Position numbers and translations under genes: made by a program. From contig QCNN01000001.1 of assembly GCA_003213175.1 (NCBI GenBank), positions 89,443 to 153,442 on the forward strand: a stretch of 64,000 bases of DNA, given 5' to 3'. The stretch comes from SAR116 cluster bacterium AG-426-B08. Its GTDB lineage: Bacteria; Pseudomonadota; Alphaproteobacteria; Puniceispirillales; Marisalimonadaceae. A model generated the notes under the pieces. It was not told the DNA's origin. It searched no databases and saw nothing but the letters and a program-made list of their open reading frames with translations. This document shows positions 26,233 to 36,871 of this stretch, one piece after another (the stretch's first letter is position 1; the number at the start of each line of letters is the position of its first letter).

Positions 26233-26898
26233 TTTGTCTCTTTTACCAAAAAACTCAGTACCTATTCTCAAATAATTTGCTCCAAATTTAATAGCCTCCT
26301 CAAAATCAGAAGACATTCCCATAGATAATTTATCTAAATTAAATTGTTTTGTAAGTTTATTTAAATAACAGAAATGAATACATGGATCATCACCAATTGG
26401 TGGGATACACATAAGGCCAATTACTGGTAAATCTAGCTTATTAATACACAAATTTAAAAATTTTTCTAGTTCATTTGGAAAGATACCTGACTTTTGTTCT
26501 TCCATACCTGTATTAACCTGCACAAAAAAGCTTTTTATCCTAGAATTTTTAATATTTTTATGTATTTCGTAGGCTAAACTCTCTCTATCCAGGGTATGAA
26601 CAAAATCAAATATTCGCATTGCTTTTTTTACTTTGTTAGTTTGTAAATGTCCTATTAAATGAAGTTCTACTTTTTCATATTGATCTCTTAAAGTTAACCA
26701 CTTTTTCTCTGCTTCCTGAACTTTATTTTCACCAAAAACTCTATGGCCACACTCTAATGCTTTTATTATTTTATCAGTAGCCTGCTGTTTTGACACAGCT
26801 ATTAAATTAGGTAGCTTTCTTTCATTGTAAAAACTTTTTTCATGAGCAATTTTTATTTTGTTATACAGAGTTTCTCTATTTATTTTTATTTGATTCAT
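26227..26898 (-). CDS. YggS/PROSC-family pyridoxal phosphate homeostasis protein
   Basis: A 223-residue single-domain PLP-binding protein. The lysine for PLP is in LIAVSKQQATDKI; FGENKVQEAEKKW, HLIGHLQTNKVKKA, VNTGMEEQKSG, LMCIPP and MGMSSDFEEAIKFGANYLRIGTEFFG are all family hallmarks. It buffers vitamin B6 and has no known enzyme activity. It is divergent from the porin gene and convergent with ribA. Confidence 0.95.
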   Translation of the reverse strand: MNQIKINRETLYNKIKIAHEKSFYNERKLPNLIAVSKQQATDKIIKALECGHRVFGENKVQEAEKKWLTLRDQYEKVELHLIGHLQTNKVKKAMRIFDFVHTLDRESLAYEIHKNIKNSRIKSFFVQVNTGMEEQKSGIFPNELEKFLNLCINKLDLPVIGLMCIPPIGDDPCIHFCYLNKLTKQFNLDKLSMGMSSDFEEAIKFGANYLRIGTEFFGKRDKL

Positions 26899-26914
26899 AC
26901 CCTAATAATTTCCT

Positions 26915-26927
26915 AATTGTGACAATT
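26915..26927. promoter_or_regulatory. Perfect palindrome AATTGTGACAATT in the yggS-porin gap
   Basis: Two six-base arms flank a central G, directly next to the proposed porin -35 box. This is a plausible operator for a dimeric regulator of the porin; it is not a match I can assign to a known factor. Confidence 0.4.
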
Positions 26928-26956
26928 TTGCAACATAATTTAAATAATGTGATATT
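26928..26956 (+). promoter_or_regulatory. Candidate porin promoter
   Basis: TTGCAA (26928-26933) and GATATT (26951-26956) are 17 bases apart, with TG one base before the -10 box as in extended -10 promoters. Matches are four of six for the -10 box. It would give a 5' leader of about 100 bases. Confidence 0.35.
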
Positions 26957-27008
26957 TTTACACTTTTAATGTAGAAATTACCTTAAAACATAAGTATATA
27001 TATATCTA

Positions 27009-27031
27009 GTAATTTTCATGGTGAAAATTAC
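27009..27031 (+). promoter_or_regulatory. Perfect 10-bp inverted repeat in the porin 5' leader
   Basis: gtaattttca (27009-27018) and tgaaaattac (27022-27031) are exact complements around a TGG loop. It could fold in the porin mRNA leader, 28 bases before the start codon, or act as a DNA operator. A stability hairpin is common for abundant porin mRNAs. Confidence 0.5.
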
Positions 27032-27059
27032 AATTAACTTTATATAAAGGGGATACGCA

Positions 27060-28019
27060 ATGCGTAAATTACTTTTAACTACAAGTGCTTTAGTTGCTGC
27101 TACAAGTTTAGCATCATATGCAGTTGCAGATGTATCGGTTTCCGCTAATTATGAGTGGTCATACACAACCGCAAGTACAGATGACACTGACACAGATGGT
27201 GATTCTTATGGTCAAGTTGCTGAAGTTACAATAAACTTCTCTAACAAAACAGATTCAGGTCTTACTGTTGGAGCAACATGGGATGTGTCAGCTGGTGCTG
27301 CATCAGACGAAGAGAGTTTATTCATCTCAGGTGGATTCGGAAGAATTGACTTAGGTGCAAACGACCATGCTGGTGATGCATATGCAATTGATGAGTCAGA
27401 TGTGATTTCAGAAGATGCAAGTTACACACCAGGAAGTGCAACAATCAGTACTTCTTCATCTGTTGGTTTAAATGGCGACACAAACAAAATCAAATATACA
27501 ATACCAGCAATGGGCAACCTAACTGGTGCTGTGTCTTATCAAGATTCAGGTGTAGCTGGAACTACTGATGAAGTCAGTTTTGGTGCAAGATATTCAATGG
27601 ATAACATCACTATCGGTTATGCAAGAATAGAAGCAGAAACAGCATCTGGAACAAAAGATTCAGAGTCAAATAACTATGGTGTAACAGCTACATTTGGTGC
27701 AACTACTGTTGTAGCTTCTGCTGGTGATCATGTAGCAGAAGATGAAGACAGAGAAAACATTGGTTTTGGTATTAAGCAAGCGCTTGATGGCGGAATGCAT
27801 GTAGCTTTCTCAACCTTTGAGTCAGAAGATGCTGCTGATAGAGCTTCAAACTTAGATGAAAAGTTAACTGCAAGTCATGCTGAGATTGGATATTCAATCG
27901 CACCTGGTTTATCTGCTTTCCTTTCATACAGTAACTTTGAGTATGAAAATGGTGGAAACTCAACTTCTATTGATGATGATGGAACACTTACAAAGCTTAC
28001 AATTAAAGCTACATTCTAA
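27060..28019 (+). CDS. Outer-membrane porin
   Basis: A 319-residue protein with a signal peptide (MRKLLLTTSALVAATSLASYAVA, cleavage AVA-DV). The mature protein is acidic and rich in Gly, Ser and Thr, has no cysteine, shows alternating beta-strand patterns (INFSNKTDSGLTVGATWDV, GGFGRIDLGANDHAG) and ends in the outer-membrane insertion signal KATF with terminal Phe. It resembles alphaproteobacterial general-diffusion porins. AGGGG at 27048-27053 lies before the ATG, and a strong terminator follows, so it is a highly expressed single gene. Confidence 0.88.
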   Translation: MRKLLLTTSALVAATSLASYAVADVSVSANYEWSYTTASTDDTDTDGDSYGQVAEVTINFSNKTDSGLTVGATWDVSAGAASDEESLFISGGFGRIDLGANDHAGDAYAIDESDVISEDASYTPGSATISTSSSVGLNGDTNKIKYTIPAMGNLTGAVSYQDSGVAGTTDEVSFGARYSMDNITIGYARIEAETASGTKDSESNNYGVTATFGATTVVASAGDHVAEDEDRENIGFGIKQALDGGMHVAFSTFESEDAADRASNLDEKLTASHAEIGYSIAPGLSAFLSYSNFEYENGGNSTSIDDDGTLTKLTIKATF

Positions 28020-28036
28020 ATTATCTTTAATAGTTT

Positions 28037-28069
28037 AAAAAAAGGGTGACTTTTGTCACCCTTTTTTTA
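28037..28069 (+). terminator. Rho-independent terminator of the porin gene
   Basis: aaaaaaagggtgac, loop tttt, gtcaccctttttt: a perfect stem of about 13 pairs ending in a T run, 18 bases after the porin stop. This is the only convincing intrinsic terminator I see in the window. Confidence 0.92.
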
Positions 28070-28133
28070 TTAATGACTAAATTTAAAAAATATATATAGT
28101 TAGTACTAAATAAGGTAAGCACTAGATAATTTT

Positions 28134-28628
28134 ATGAAATATTTACAAATAATTTTTATACTATTAATTGTTTCTAACTGTTCAACTTTCTCAGATCTTG
28201 AGGCTCCAGTTGAGGAAAAAGGGTCTCCAGGTTTATTTAGTAAGGACTCTAAGAAAGGGCTCAGTTTAGGTGATATGATTTTTGATGATCAAAATAATCA
28301 AAGCTCATCTTTCTACGTTAATGCTTATCTATGGCGAGCTAGTTTGGAGGTTGCATCAATAGCTCCCCTAATTTCTACAGATGCTTTTGGTGGAACAATT
28401 ATTTCTGACTGGTATATTCATCCCAAAACTAAAAATAAAAAAATTAAATTAGCTATTTTCATCAAGTCTCAAGAACTTAGATCAAATGGTATTTCTGTAA
28501 AAGTTTATGTCCAAGAATTAGAAGGAAAAGATTGGTCAGAAACAACGATTGATCGAAATTTAAGTTTAAAAATTGAAGAAATTATTCTTAATAAAGCTAG
28601 AAATATGAGATTAAATACTAAAAAGTAA
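28134..28628 (+). CDS. DUF3576 lipoprotein
   Basis: A 164-residue lipoprotein (signal IIFILLIVSNC, lipid Cys16). The domain SSSFYVNAYLWRASLEVASIAPLISTDAFGGTIISDWY is characteristic of DUF3576, which in Alphaproteobacteria sits immediately before leuS, as here (24 bases between). Function is unknown; envelope location is expected. Confidence 0.88.
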   Translation: MKYLQIIFILLIVSNCSTFSDLEAPVEEKGSPGLFSKDSKKGLSLGDMIFDDQNNQSSSFYVNAYLWRASLEVASIAPLISTDAFGGTIISDWYIHPKTKNKKIKLAIFIKSQELRSNGISVKVYVQELEGKDWSETTIDRNLSLKIEEIILNKARNMRLNTKK

Positions 28629-28652
28629 TAAAATTTTTGACTTAATCTACTT

Positions 28653-31199
28653 ATGAAAAAATATAATCCAGATGTAGTTGAAAAAAAATGGCAAGAAATA
28701 TGGAATAAACATAATACTTTTGCTAGCAAAATAGATTATAATAAGCCTAAATATTATGTCCTAGAGATGTTTCCATACCCATCTGGTGACATACACATGG
28801 GGCATGTTAGAAACTACACCCTTGGAGATCTGGTTGCAAGATATAAAAGAGCTCAAGGTTATAATGTCCTACACCCAATGGGCTGGGATGCTTTTGGACT
28901 TCCAGCTGAGAATGCCGCAATTGAAAATAAAATACACCCAAATTTGTGGACAAAATCTAATATTTCAAAAATGAAGTCTCAACTGAAAAGAATGGGTTTA
29001 TCTTATGATTGGAATAGGGAATTATCTACTTGTGAACCTGATTATTTTAAACACGAGCAAAAAATGTTTTTAGATTTCTATAAAAATGGTTTGGCGTATA
29101 GAAAAGAAACCTGGGTAAACTGGGATCCAAGTGAACAAACTGTTCTTGCAAATGAACAGGTTATAGATGGTAAAGGATGGAGATCAGGGGTAAATGTTGA
29201 AAAAAGAAAAATGAATGGTTGGTTTTTGAAAATCACAAGATTTGCAGAAGATTTACTTAAAGAAATAGATAACTTAAAACATTGGCCAGAAAAAGTAAAA
29301 ATAATGCAAAAAAATTGGATAGGTAAAAGTATCGGTGCAACTATTAAATTTGAAGTCTATGAAATTAAAGAGTCTATAAATGTTTATTCAACAAGGCCAG
29401 ATACTTTATTTGGAGCAACATTCATAGCTATCTCTCCCCAACATCCGTTTGCCCTTAAAATTATTAAAGAAAATAAACATATTGAAAATCAATTAAATAG
29501 CATAGAATTTAAAGCTAATTCTGAAGAAGAAATTGAGAAATTAGATAAAGTTGGAATTAAAACCCCATTTACTGCAATCCATCCATTTATTAAAGAAAAA
29601 AGAATCCCTATTTTTATAGCAAATTTTATTTTAATTGATTATGGAACTGGTGCAATTTTTGGATGTCCCGCTCATGACCAACGAGATATGGATTTCGCTA
29701 AAAAATATAGTCTAGAAATTATACAAGTTGTTAAAAAATTGAATAGTAAAAAAAATGAAATTTTAGATAAAGCATATTCTGATGATGGCATTTTAATTAA
29801 TTCTTCATTCTTAAATAATTTATCTGTAAAAGAAGCTATTGATTTGTCTGTTAAAAAACTTGAAGAAAGGGGTCATGGCAAGAAAACAATTAATTACAAG
29901 TTGAGAGATTGGGGCGTATCAAGACAAAGATATTGGGGTTGTCCTATACCAATTATATATTGTTATAAATGTGGAGATGTACCTGTCCCAGAAAAGGACT
30001 TACCGGTAGAGTTACCTCAAGATATTTCCTTTAACAATAGAGGAAACCCTTTATCTAACCATGAAAATTGGAAAAATGTTAAATGTCCACAATGTGGTTC
30101 AGGGGCAAAAAGAGAAACAGATACCTTTGATACTTTTTTTGAATCAAGTTGGTATTTTGCAAGATTTACCGATCCACAAATTGATACTCCATTTTCTGAT
30201 AAAGCATCTAAGTACTGGCTTCCAGTTGACCAGTATATTGGTGGCGTGGAACATGCCGTTCTACATTTGTTATACTCAAGATTTTTTATTAAAGCTCTAA
30301 ACAAATTAAACCAAATAAATATAACTGAGCCTTTTAGTTCCCTACAAACTCAAGGAATGGTATGTCATCAAACATATCAAAATGATGATAATCAATGGCT
30401 ATTTCCCAGAGATGTTTACCAAAAAAATGATCTTTTCTATGAAGTCACTTCCAACAAACGAGTTAAGACTGGTCGAGTTGAAAAAATGAGTAAATCAAAA
30501 AAAAATGTTATTGACCCAAATATAATTATTAATAATTTTGGTGCTGATACTGCAAGATTTTTTATTTTGTCTGACTCTCCTCCAGATAGAGATATGGAAT
30601 GGACTGAGTCTGGTGTTGAAGGTTCTTGGAAATTTTTAAATAAACTCTGGAATATGATTAGTAAAGAAAACTTTAAAAATGTAGACTCTAAATTTATAGA
30701 ACCATCGAGTGAAAAAGAAAATAAACTTGTAAAAAATACCTTCAAGTGTATTAAAGATGTAACTAAATCTATTGAAGATTTTCATTTCAATAATGCAATT
30801 GCTTCTATAAGAACTTTATTTAATGAAATTAATTCATATGATGTTAACTCAGTTAGATGTATTTCTTTCAAAAAATTCTCAGTTTCTAAATTAATTATTT
30901 TAATGTATCCAATCTGCCCTCATTTTTGTGAAGAAGCCTGGGAAAACATTGGATCGAAGTCATATTTAGCTAATGAAAGCTGGCCAAAAATAAATGAAAA
31001 ATATTTGCAAGATGAAACTGTGGTTATTCCTATACAAGTAAACGGAAAAAGACGTGCTGAAATATTAGTTGATAAAAATACTAATGAAAACGAAATTCGC
31101 AATATTGCAATATCACATGAAAAAATAAAAAAATTTCTTTTAAATAAACCCAAAAAAATAATTGTCATACCTAATAGAATTATTAACATTGTGATATGA
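28653..31199 (+). CDS. leuS: Leucyl-tRNA synthetase
   Basis: An 848-residue class I synthetase. The HIGH motif is [18 protein letters not shown], the KMSKS loop is EKMSKSKKN, and the editing domain (about 220-410) has [11 protein letters not shown] and [15 protein letters not shown]. Zinc-site cysteines occur at YCYKCGDVP and VKCPQCGS. It ends overlapping the lptE-like gene by four bases (ATGA). Confidence 0.98.
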   Translation: MKKYNPDVVEKKWQEIWNKHNTFASKIDYNKPKYYVLEMFPYPSGDIHMGHVRNYTLGDLVARYKRAQGYNVLHPMGWDAFGLPAENAAIENKIHPNLWTKSNISKMKSQLKRMGLSYDWNRELSTCEPDYFKHEQKMFLDFYKNGLAYRKETWVNWDPSEQTVLANEQVIDGKGWRSGVNVEKRKMNGWFLKITRFAEDLLKEIDNLKHWPEKVKIMQKNWIGKSIGATIKFEVYEIKESINVYSTRPDTLFGATFIAISPQHPFALKIIKENKHIENQLNSIEFKANSEEEIEKLDKVGIKTPFTAIHPFIKEKRIPIFIANFILIDYGTGAIFGCPAHDQRDMDFAKKYSLEIIQVVKKLNSKKNEILDKAYSDDGILINSSFLNNLSVKEAIDLSVKKLEERGHGKKTINYKLRDWGVSRQRYWGCPIPIIYCYKCGDVPVPEKDLPVELPQDISFNNRGNPLSNHENWKNVKCPQCGSGAKRETDTFDTFFESSWYFARFTDPQIDTPFSDKASKYWLPVDQYIGGVEHAVLHLLYSRFFIKALNKLNQINITEPFSSLQTQGMVCHQTYQNDDNQWLFPRDVYQKNDLFYEVTSNKRVKTGRVEKMSKSKKNVIDPNIIINNFGADTARFFILSDSPPDRDMEWTESGVEGSWKFLNKLWNMISKENFKNVDSKFIEPSSEKENKLVKNTFKCIKDVTKSIEDFHFNNAIASIRTLFNEINSYDVNSVRCISFKKFSVSKLIILMYPICPHFCEEAWENIGSKSYLANESWPKINEKYLQDETVVIPIQVNGKRRAEILVDKNTNENEIRNIAISHEKIKKFLLNKPKKIIVIPNRIINIVI

Positions 31200-31666
31200 C
31201 AAATATTTTAGAGAAATTGATTATAATTCTAAGTTTGTTTTATTTTGTAAACAATTGTACAAACTCGGAAAGTCAAAAAATAACGCCTTCATATTCCTCA
31301 ATAAATGTTGATACACCAAGAGATAGATATAATTCTTTATTAGGTTATGAATTACAAAAATTAACAAAAAATATAATTCATAATGAGAAATATAATTTAT
31401 CTGCATCAATCAAATATAATTCACAAAATGTTTTAAATGTACTAGGTTTAGATTCATTAAATGAAATTGAAGGCTCTATTTCATATAAGTTAATTAATTC
31501 AAAGTCAAAAAAATTAATTAAACAAGGAAAAGTTATTAAAAGAATTAATCATGGAAGTATATCATCTCTGTATGGTAAAAATCAAAATCTAAATCATATG
31601 AAAGAAAGACTAGTTAAAAGTTTATCCAAAAGTATTTATAATCAAATTAAACTATATTTAAATTGA
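31196..31666 (+). CDS. lptE: LptE-like LPS-assembly lipoprotein
   Basis: A 156-residue lipoprotein ([14 protein letters not shown], Cys about 21) between leuS and holA, the standard position of lptE in many Gram-negative genomes. The mature part ([40 protein letters not shown]) fits the small alpha-beta LptE fold, but sequence similarity in this family is low and the call rests largely on context. LptE plugs the LptD barrel for LPS export. Confidence 0.7.
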   Translation: MTNILEKLIIILSLFYFVNNCTNSESQKITPSYSSINVDTPRDRYNSLLGYELQKLTKNIIHNEKYNLSASIKYNSQNVLNVLGLDSLNEIEGSISYKLINSKSKKLIKQGKVIKRINHGSISSLYGKNQNLNHMKERLVKSLSKSIYNQIKLYLN

Positions 31667-32697
31667 AAATTAATTCGTCAAATATATTAAATTACATTCA
31701 ACAGCATAATGTAGAGGATAAAATATTTCTGCTTTATGGAAACAATTTTGGTTTACTAGATGAGATTTGCAAACAAATGATGGAAAAATTGGATTTTAAC
31801 TTAAATGATCCATTCTCTAATGTAAAAATTAGTGCCTCTCAATTTATGAATAATGAGAATATATTAATTGAAGAACTATCCACTCTTACAGTATTTCAGT
31901 CTAGTAAAAATATATTGTTAGATATAAGAGATATTTCTTCTGTCGATACTTTACTGAAAACTTTACAGACAACTTTCAGTTCAAATTTTAAAAACTATAA
32001 GCTTATTATCATTGCAAGTCATATTAAGTCTAATAGTTCTCTAATTAAATTTTTCAACAATCTTCAAAATTGTTTGCTGGTACCTTGCTACGAAGAAGAT
32101 TTGAAAATGTTGGAAAGCAAAGTAAAAAATTATTTATTTAAAAACAACATCAAATTAAATAAAAATGAATTATCATCAATACTTTTAAAACTCTCCAAAG
32201 ACTCAAAAATAAATAAAAATTTATTTGAAAAACTAGATCTACTTCTTTTATCTGAAGAAATAAATGCGTCAATATTTTGTGAAAGTTTTGATGATAATTT
32301 AGAAACAGATACTAATATGTTAGTAAATTCTTCTCTATGTGGAGAGTTTACTAAAGCTACAAAAATGCTTTATTCAAGCAAATTATCTAAGATTTCAAGT
32401 ACTCAGATTTGTAGAAAATTTCTAAATAAATTAAAAATCATTGAAACTTTACTAACCTTTTTGGAAAATGGTGTTACATTTGAAAATGCAATTTCAAAAT
32501 CTGGAATAAACGTTTTTTTTAGGGAAAAGGATGAGTTGTTTAAACAAACTAAAATATGGAATAAAAAATCTGTTTGTTTAAGTATTAATAAATTTCTAGA
32601 AACTGAAATAAAGTGCAAATTAAACTCAGAATTAGAGTACAACTTTATAGAGGTTGCGATGATGTTTATACATCAACAAACTTCAAAAAAATTATAA
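31663..32697 (+). CDS. holA: DNA polymerase III subunit delta
   Basis: A 344-residue clamp-loader subunit. N-terminal IFLLYGNNFGLLDEICKQM matches the delta ATPase-like domain, and the C-terminal helical domain contains GEFTKATKML and a helical collar. Divergent family, but the leuS-lptE-holA order is decisive. The start is a TTG at 31663 overlapping the lptE stop by four bases. It overlaps parB at the 3' ends by six bases. Confidence 0.85.
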   Translation: MKINSSNILNYIQQHNVEDKIFLLYGNNFGLLDEICKQMMEKLDFNLNDPFSNVKISASQFMNNENILIEELSTLTVFQSSKNILLDIRDISSVDTLLKTLQTTFSSNFKNYKLIIIASHIKSNSSLIKFFNNLQNCLLVPCYEEDLKMLESKVKNYLFKNNIKLNKNELSSILLKLSKDSKINKNLFEKLDLLLLSEEINASIFCESFDDNLETDTNMLVNSSLCGEFTKATKMLYSSKLSKISSTQICRKFLNKLKIIETLLTFLENGVTFENAISKSGINVFFREKDELFKQTKIWNKKSVCLSINKFLETEIKCKLNSELEYNFIEVAMMFIHQQTSKKL

Positions 32698-33576
32698 ATT
32701 TTTTATTTTTTCAATTAAATCATCAAATTGCTCTAAGTTTTCACAAGATATTTTTATTGAACCTTTTTCGCTCTTGGGATTAAATTGAATTTTGATTTTT
32801 AAACCAATTTTTTCAGTAAGCTTATTTTCTATTTCTTCATAATGATTTTGTTTTTCACTACGAGATTTTTTATTTTCTAAACTTTTAATATAGGTTTCAA
32901 CTTCACGAACTGAAAATTTTCTTCGAACTATTTCTTTTGCCAAACTTACTGCGTCTGTTCTACCAATCAATGGTCTTACATGACCTATTGATAATTTATC
33001 AGAAATAATCAAATTTTGTATATCTTCAGGCAAAGTTAATAGTCTCAGTAAATTAGCTACGTATGGTCTAGATTTTCCAACCACTAATGCTACTGTTTCT
33101 TGTTTATAATTATGATCTTCTATTAAGTTCTTATATCCTTTCGCTTCTTCAATTGGATTCAAGTCAGTTCTTTGCAGATTTTCTAACAAAGAAATTTCTA
33201 TGATCTTTTTTTCTTCCAAATTCTGTTGAACTATCACTGGTATCTCGTGTAACTTAGCTATTTGAGCAGCTCTCCATCTTCTTTCACCTGCAATAATTAA
33301 AAACTTTTCTTTGTTATTATCATCTTCTATAACAACAATTGGTTGTATGATTCCGTGATCTTTAATCGATTTAGCAAGATTAATTAATTCATTGTTATCA
33401 AAAATTTTTCTTGCTTGCCATGGACCGGGAGAAACAAGTTCTATTCCTATAGTATTGAATTTATAATTTAAATTGTTATTGGTTATAAGATTGTCTAAGT
33501 TAGTTTTATTTTCCCCCAACAAACTTGATAACCCTCTTCCTAAAGCTGGCTTGGTTTTAGATTTATTAGTCTTCAC
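32692..33576 (-). CDS. parB: Chromosome-partitioning protein ParB
   Basis: A 294-residue parS-binding CTPase. The N-terminal tail has GRGLSSLLGE; the CTP-binding domain has IVVIEDD...KFLIIAGERRWRAAQIA (GERRWRA motif) and ENLQRTDLNPIEEAKGY; the helix-turn-helix is ETVALVVGKSRPYVANLLRLL. It overlaps parA by four bases. Two parS sites lie in this window at 34949 and 38189. Confidence 0.96.
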   Translation of the reverse strand: MKTNKSKTKPALGRGLSSLLGENKTNLDNLITNNNLNYKFNTIGIELVSPGPWQARKIFDNNELINLAKSIKDHGIIQPIVVIEDDNNKEKFLIIAGERRWRAAQIAKLHEIPVIVQQNLEEKKIIEISLLENLQRTDLNPIEEAKGYKNLIEDHNYKQETVALVVGKSRPYVANLLRLLTLPEDIQNLIISDKLSIGHVRPLIGRTDAVSLAKEIVRRKFSVREVETYIKSLENKKSRSEKQNHYEEIENKLTEKIGLKIKIQFNPKSEKGSIKISCENLEQFDDLIEKIKNL

Positions 33577-34355
33577 TTACTTTGTTGCTCCTGTTCAATA
33601 ATTTCTGCAGCTAGGGAGGCATACGCTTGTGCTCCGGCACATGAAATATCATAGATCAATATTGGTAGCCCATGACTAGGTGCCTCTGAAATCCTTACAT
33701 TTCTTGGTATAATTGATTTATAAACTTTATTTTTAAAATGGGATTTTACATCATGAGCTACCATCTCCGAGATTTTGTTTCTTTTATCATACATTGTCAA
33801 AACTATGCCTTGCAAAGTCAATCTATTGTTGAAATTTAATTTTACTAATTCTAAAGTTTTAATTAATTGAGATAAACCCTCAAGAGCGTAAAATTCAACC
33901 TGTAATGGAACTAGTAAGTTGTCAGATGCTGCTAGTGCATTAATTGTAAGAAGACCTAGTGATGGTGGGCAATCAATAATTATATAATCAAATTTTTGTT
34001 TTATTTCATTTAAAATATTTTTTAACTTAAGTTCTCTATCTTTTAAATCAACAAATTCTTGCTCTACAGCCGTTAGATTCACTGTAGTTGGAATGATAAA
34101 AAGATTAGGAATTTTAGTCTTTAAAATACATTCATTAATAGATTTTTTTGCAGTGATAACATCATAGAAGTCATTTTCACCATTTTCTTTATCATATCCT
34201 AGTCCAGTACTTGCATTACCTTGTGGATCACAATCTATAATTAAGACTGTTCTTTTGCAAGCAGCCATTGCCGTACCTAGATTTACTACTGTAGTTGTTT
34301 TACCTACACCCCCTTTTTGATTTGCTACAGCTATAATGTTAGTTATCATACCCAT
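33573..34355 (-). CDS. parA: Chromosome-partitioning ATPase ParA
   Basis: A 260-residue deviant-Walker ATPase: VANQKGGVGKTTTVVNLG (signature lysine and P-loop), IDCDPQGNASTGLG and DYIIIDCPPSLGLLT. It moves ParB-parS complexes and thus the origin region. Start at 34355 or two codons later (34349). It follows rsmG by two bases in the conserved rsmG-parA-parB order. Confidence 0.97.
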   Translation of the reverse strand: MGMITNIIAVANQKGGVGKTTTVVNLGTAMAACKRTVLIIDCDPQGNASTGLGYDKENGENDFYDVITAKKSINECILKTKIPNLFIIPTTVNLTAVEQEFVDLKDRELKLKNILNEIKQKFDYIIIDCPPSLGLLTINALAASDNLLVPLQVEFYALEGLSQLIKTLELVKLNFNNRLTLQGIVLTMYDKRNKISEMVAHDVKSHFKNKVYKSIIPRNVRISEAPSHGLPILIYDISCAGAQAYASLAAEIIEQEQQSK

Positions 34356-34357
34356 AA

Positions 34358-35005
34358 TTAAAATTCACTTTTGAAAAACAAAATCTTACTCTCTTTATCT
34401 GTAATTGAATTAATTATTTTAAATTTAATTGTATATTTCTTTGACAAATCATCAAGTTCAATTTTAAAGTTTTTTCCTTTTAAAAACAATAGGTTAGGTA
34501 GATTTTTGCTGATATTTTTTTTGTTTATATTATGATTTTTATTGTTACAATGTTTGTAAGATAATTCAATCAAGTTTCTTGTGGAAGTTAAGGCTCTAGA
34601 AATTATAAAATCTGGATTTAAAAAGGGCAGATTTTCAATTCTAGTATTGTGAATTTTAGAGTTTGTGTCTGTTTCCAGTAAAACTTTTTCCATAAAATCA
34701 CATTTTTTTTTTTTTGCTTCTATTAAATTTACATTTTTAATACCCATAATAGATAATACTAGTCCTGGGAAACCTGCTCCAGAACCAAAGTCTAAAACTT
34801 TACCTTTTGAATTCTTCAAAATATTATACAATTGAGCAGAATCCAAAAAATGTCTATACAAACTATTCTTAATAGTTGAATTTCCAACTAAATTCATTTT
34901 TTTTTGCCATTCATTTAGAAGTTCATAATAAATCATAAACTTTTTGTATGTTTCACGTGAAACATATTGAAATCTTATGAAATCTTCATACTTGTGAATA
35001 TTCAA
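34358..35005 (-). CDS. rsmG: 16S rRNA (guanine-N7) methyltransferase RsmG
   Basis: A 215-residue methyltransferase modifying G527 of 16S rRNA. SAM motif VLDFGSGAGFPGLVLSI, followed by LIEAKKKKCDFMEKV, and ISRALTSTRNLIEL. The N-terminal VSRET is encoded by the parS site at 34949-34964, a dual use of DNA seen in other Alphaproteobacteria. It lies one base after mnmG. Confidence 0.96.
   Translation of the reverse strand: MNIHKYEDFIRFQYVSRETYKKFMIYYELLNEWQKKMNLVGNSTIKNSLYRHFLDSAQLYNILKNSKGKVLDFGSGAGFPGLVLSIMGIKNVNLIEAKKKKCDFMEKVLLETDTNSKIHNTRIENLPFLNPDFIISRALTSTRNLIELSYKHCNNKNHNINKKNISKNLPNLLFLKGKNFKIELDDLSKKYTIKFKIINSITDKESKILFFKSEF
34949..34964. other. parS centromere site inside rsmG
   Basis: TGTTTCACGTGAAACA is a perfect 16-base match to the universal parS consensus and a perfect palindrome. 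It encodes VSRET of RsmG on the minus strand. It is about 6.1 kb from the proposed oriC and close to parA-parB. Confidence 0.95.
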
Positions 35006-35006
35006 T

Positions 35007-36866
35007 CTAGGCCCTTCTCAGATAATCTTTTTTAATATAACTTAACAGAAGTAATAATGCGGATTGGGTTAAACCAGGTAATCTGGAGGCTTGATTGATA
35101 TTCATAGGTCTATATTTTGTAAGTGTTTCTTTGCTCTCATTAGATAATCCCTTAATTAAATTAAAATCTAGATTCTCTGGTATAGTTGTCTTTTGTTCCA
35201 TCTGAAATATTTTTATATCCATGTTTTGTCTTTTTAAATACACTTCATATCTACAATCTATCTCTATTTGATTACAAACTGCTTTTGATATCTTATTTAA
35301 CTCTGGAACAAAACAACTCAATTTTTTAATCGTAATATTATTCGACAATAATTTCTTGGCTGTAGCCTTTTTTCCATTTCTCTGAATTTTAATTCCATTT
35401 TCTTTTAAAATCTTATTAGATATTGTTAATTTACTAATTAAATCATAAGCAAATTGTATTTGCTTTTTTTTATCATTCCAACAATCTTTTCTTTTTTTAT
35501 TAACAACTCCAACATTAATTCCTTTCTCTGTTAATCTTTGATCTGCGTTATCAGCTCTTAAAAATAATCGATATTCAGCTCTTGACGTAAACATTCTATA
35601 TGGTTCTGGCGCTCCTTTTGTAACTAAATCATCAATCATTACTCCTAAATATGCTTCAGAACGCAACAGAGTAAATTCATTATAATTTTTTTGTGCTTTT
35701 AAAGCTGCATTAATACCAGCTATGATGCCTTGACCTGCGGCCTCCTCGTAACCTGTTGTGCCATTAATTTGTCCTGCTAAAAATAAATTTTTTATATCTT
35801 TTGATTCTAAAGTATATTTTAATGCTCTTGGGTCAATATAATCATACTCAACGGCATATCCATATTGAAGTATTTTAGCTTTTTCAAGACCTGGTATTGA
35901 AGCCACAAATTGATCTTGAACTTCTTTAGGTAAACTTGTAGAAATTCCATTTGGATATATAACTTTACTATTTAAACCTTCCGGCTCTAAAAAAATTTGA
36001 TGTGATTCTTTATCTCTAAAACGTAAAATTTTATCTTCAATACTCGGACAATAACGTGGCCCTCTTCCAGCAATAGAACCAGAGTATACAGCAGATAAAT
36101 TAATATTTTGTTCAATAATTTTATGTGTATTTTGAGAAGTTTTTGTTATACCACATTTAATTTGTTTTATATTTATTTGTTCAGTCATGTATGAAAAAGG
36201 TTGTGGGATCTTATCTGCATTTTGCATTTCAAGATCATCCCATTGAATAGAGCTTTTGAGAAGCCTAGGGGGTGTTCCTGTTTTAAGTCTACCAACAGGA
36301 AAGTTTAATGAACGAATTTTTCTTGCTAAGTTAATTGATGACTTATCACCTATTCTACCTGCATTGAAAGTCTCTTTTCCAATAAAAATTTTTCCTCCTA
36401 AAAACGTACCAGTAGTTAAAACTAACGAAGTACATGAAAACTCTGAACCATCCTCTAATATAATACTATTAACTTTATCAGAGGATAAGTTGATATCAGT
36501 AACTGTACCTTCTACGATCGAAATTTTTTTATGTTCACTCAATATATTTTTAACCGCCGCTTTGTACAATTTTCTATCGGCTTGTGAACGAGGTCCATGA
36601 ACTGCAGGACCTTTAGATAGATTTAACATTCTAAATTGAATGCCAGCTTTATCAATCGCTCTTCCCATGATGCCATCTAACGCGTCTATTTCCCTAACCA
36701 AATGTCCTTTACCTAAACCTCCTATTGCTGGATTACATGACATTTCCCCAATTTTATCTTTATCCATTGTTATTAATAATGTTTTGCATCCCATTCTGCT
36801 ACTTGCTGCTGTTGCCTCAATTCCAGAATGACCGCCACCAATTACTACTACATCAAATTTATTCAT
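35007..36866 (-). CDS. mnmG: tRNA uridine-34 carboxymethylaminomethyl-modification enzyme MnmG
   Basis: A 619-residue FAD enzyme started at the ATG at 36866, giving [19 protein letters not shown]; an upstream in-frame ATG at 36887 would reach into mnmE and is less likely. FAD motif, [50 protein letters not shown] and [16 protein letters not shown] are all present. It works with MnmE, encoded just upstream (five-base gap), on wobble uridines. Confidence 0.97.
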   Translation of the reverse strand: MNKFDVVVIGGGHSGIEATAASSRMGCKTLLITMDKDKIGEMSCNPAIGGLGKGHLVREIDALDGIMGRAIDKAGIQFRMLNLSKGPAVHGPRSQADRKLYKAAVKNILSEHKKISIVEGTVTDINLSSDKVNSIILEDGSEFSCTSLVLTTGTFLGGKIFIGKETFNAGRIGDKSSINLARKIRSLNFPVGRLKTGTPPRLLKSSIQWDDLEMQNADKIPQPFSYMTEQINIKQIKCGITKTSQNTHKIIEQNINLSAVYSGSIAGRGPRYCPSIEDKILRFRDKESHQIFLEPEGLNSKVIYPNGISTSLPKEVQDQFVASIPGLEKAKILQYGYAVEYDYIDPRALKYTLESKDIKNLFLAGQINGTTGYEEAAGQGIIAGINAALKAQKNYNEFTLLRSEAYLGVMIDDLVTKGAPEPYRMFTSRAEYRLFLRADNADQRLTEKGINVGVVNKKRKDCWNDKKKQIQFAYDLISKLTISNKILKENGIKIQRNGKKATAKKLLSNNITIKKLSCFVPELNKISKAVCNQIEIDCRYEVYLKRQNMDIKIFQMEQKTTIPENLDFNLIKGLSNESKETLTKYRPMNINQASRLPGLTQSALLLLLSYIKKDYLRRA

Positions 36867-36871
36867 AACAA

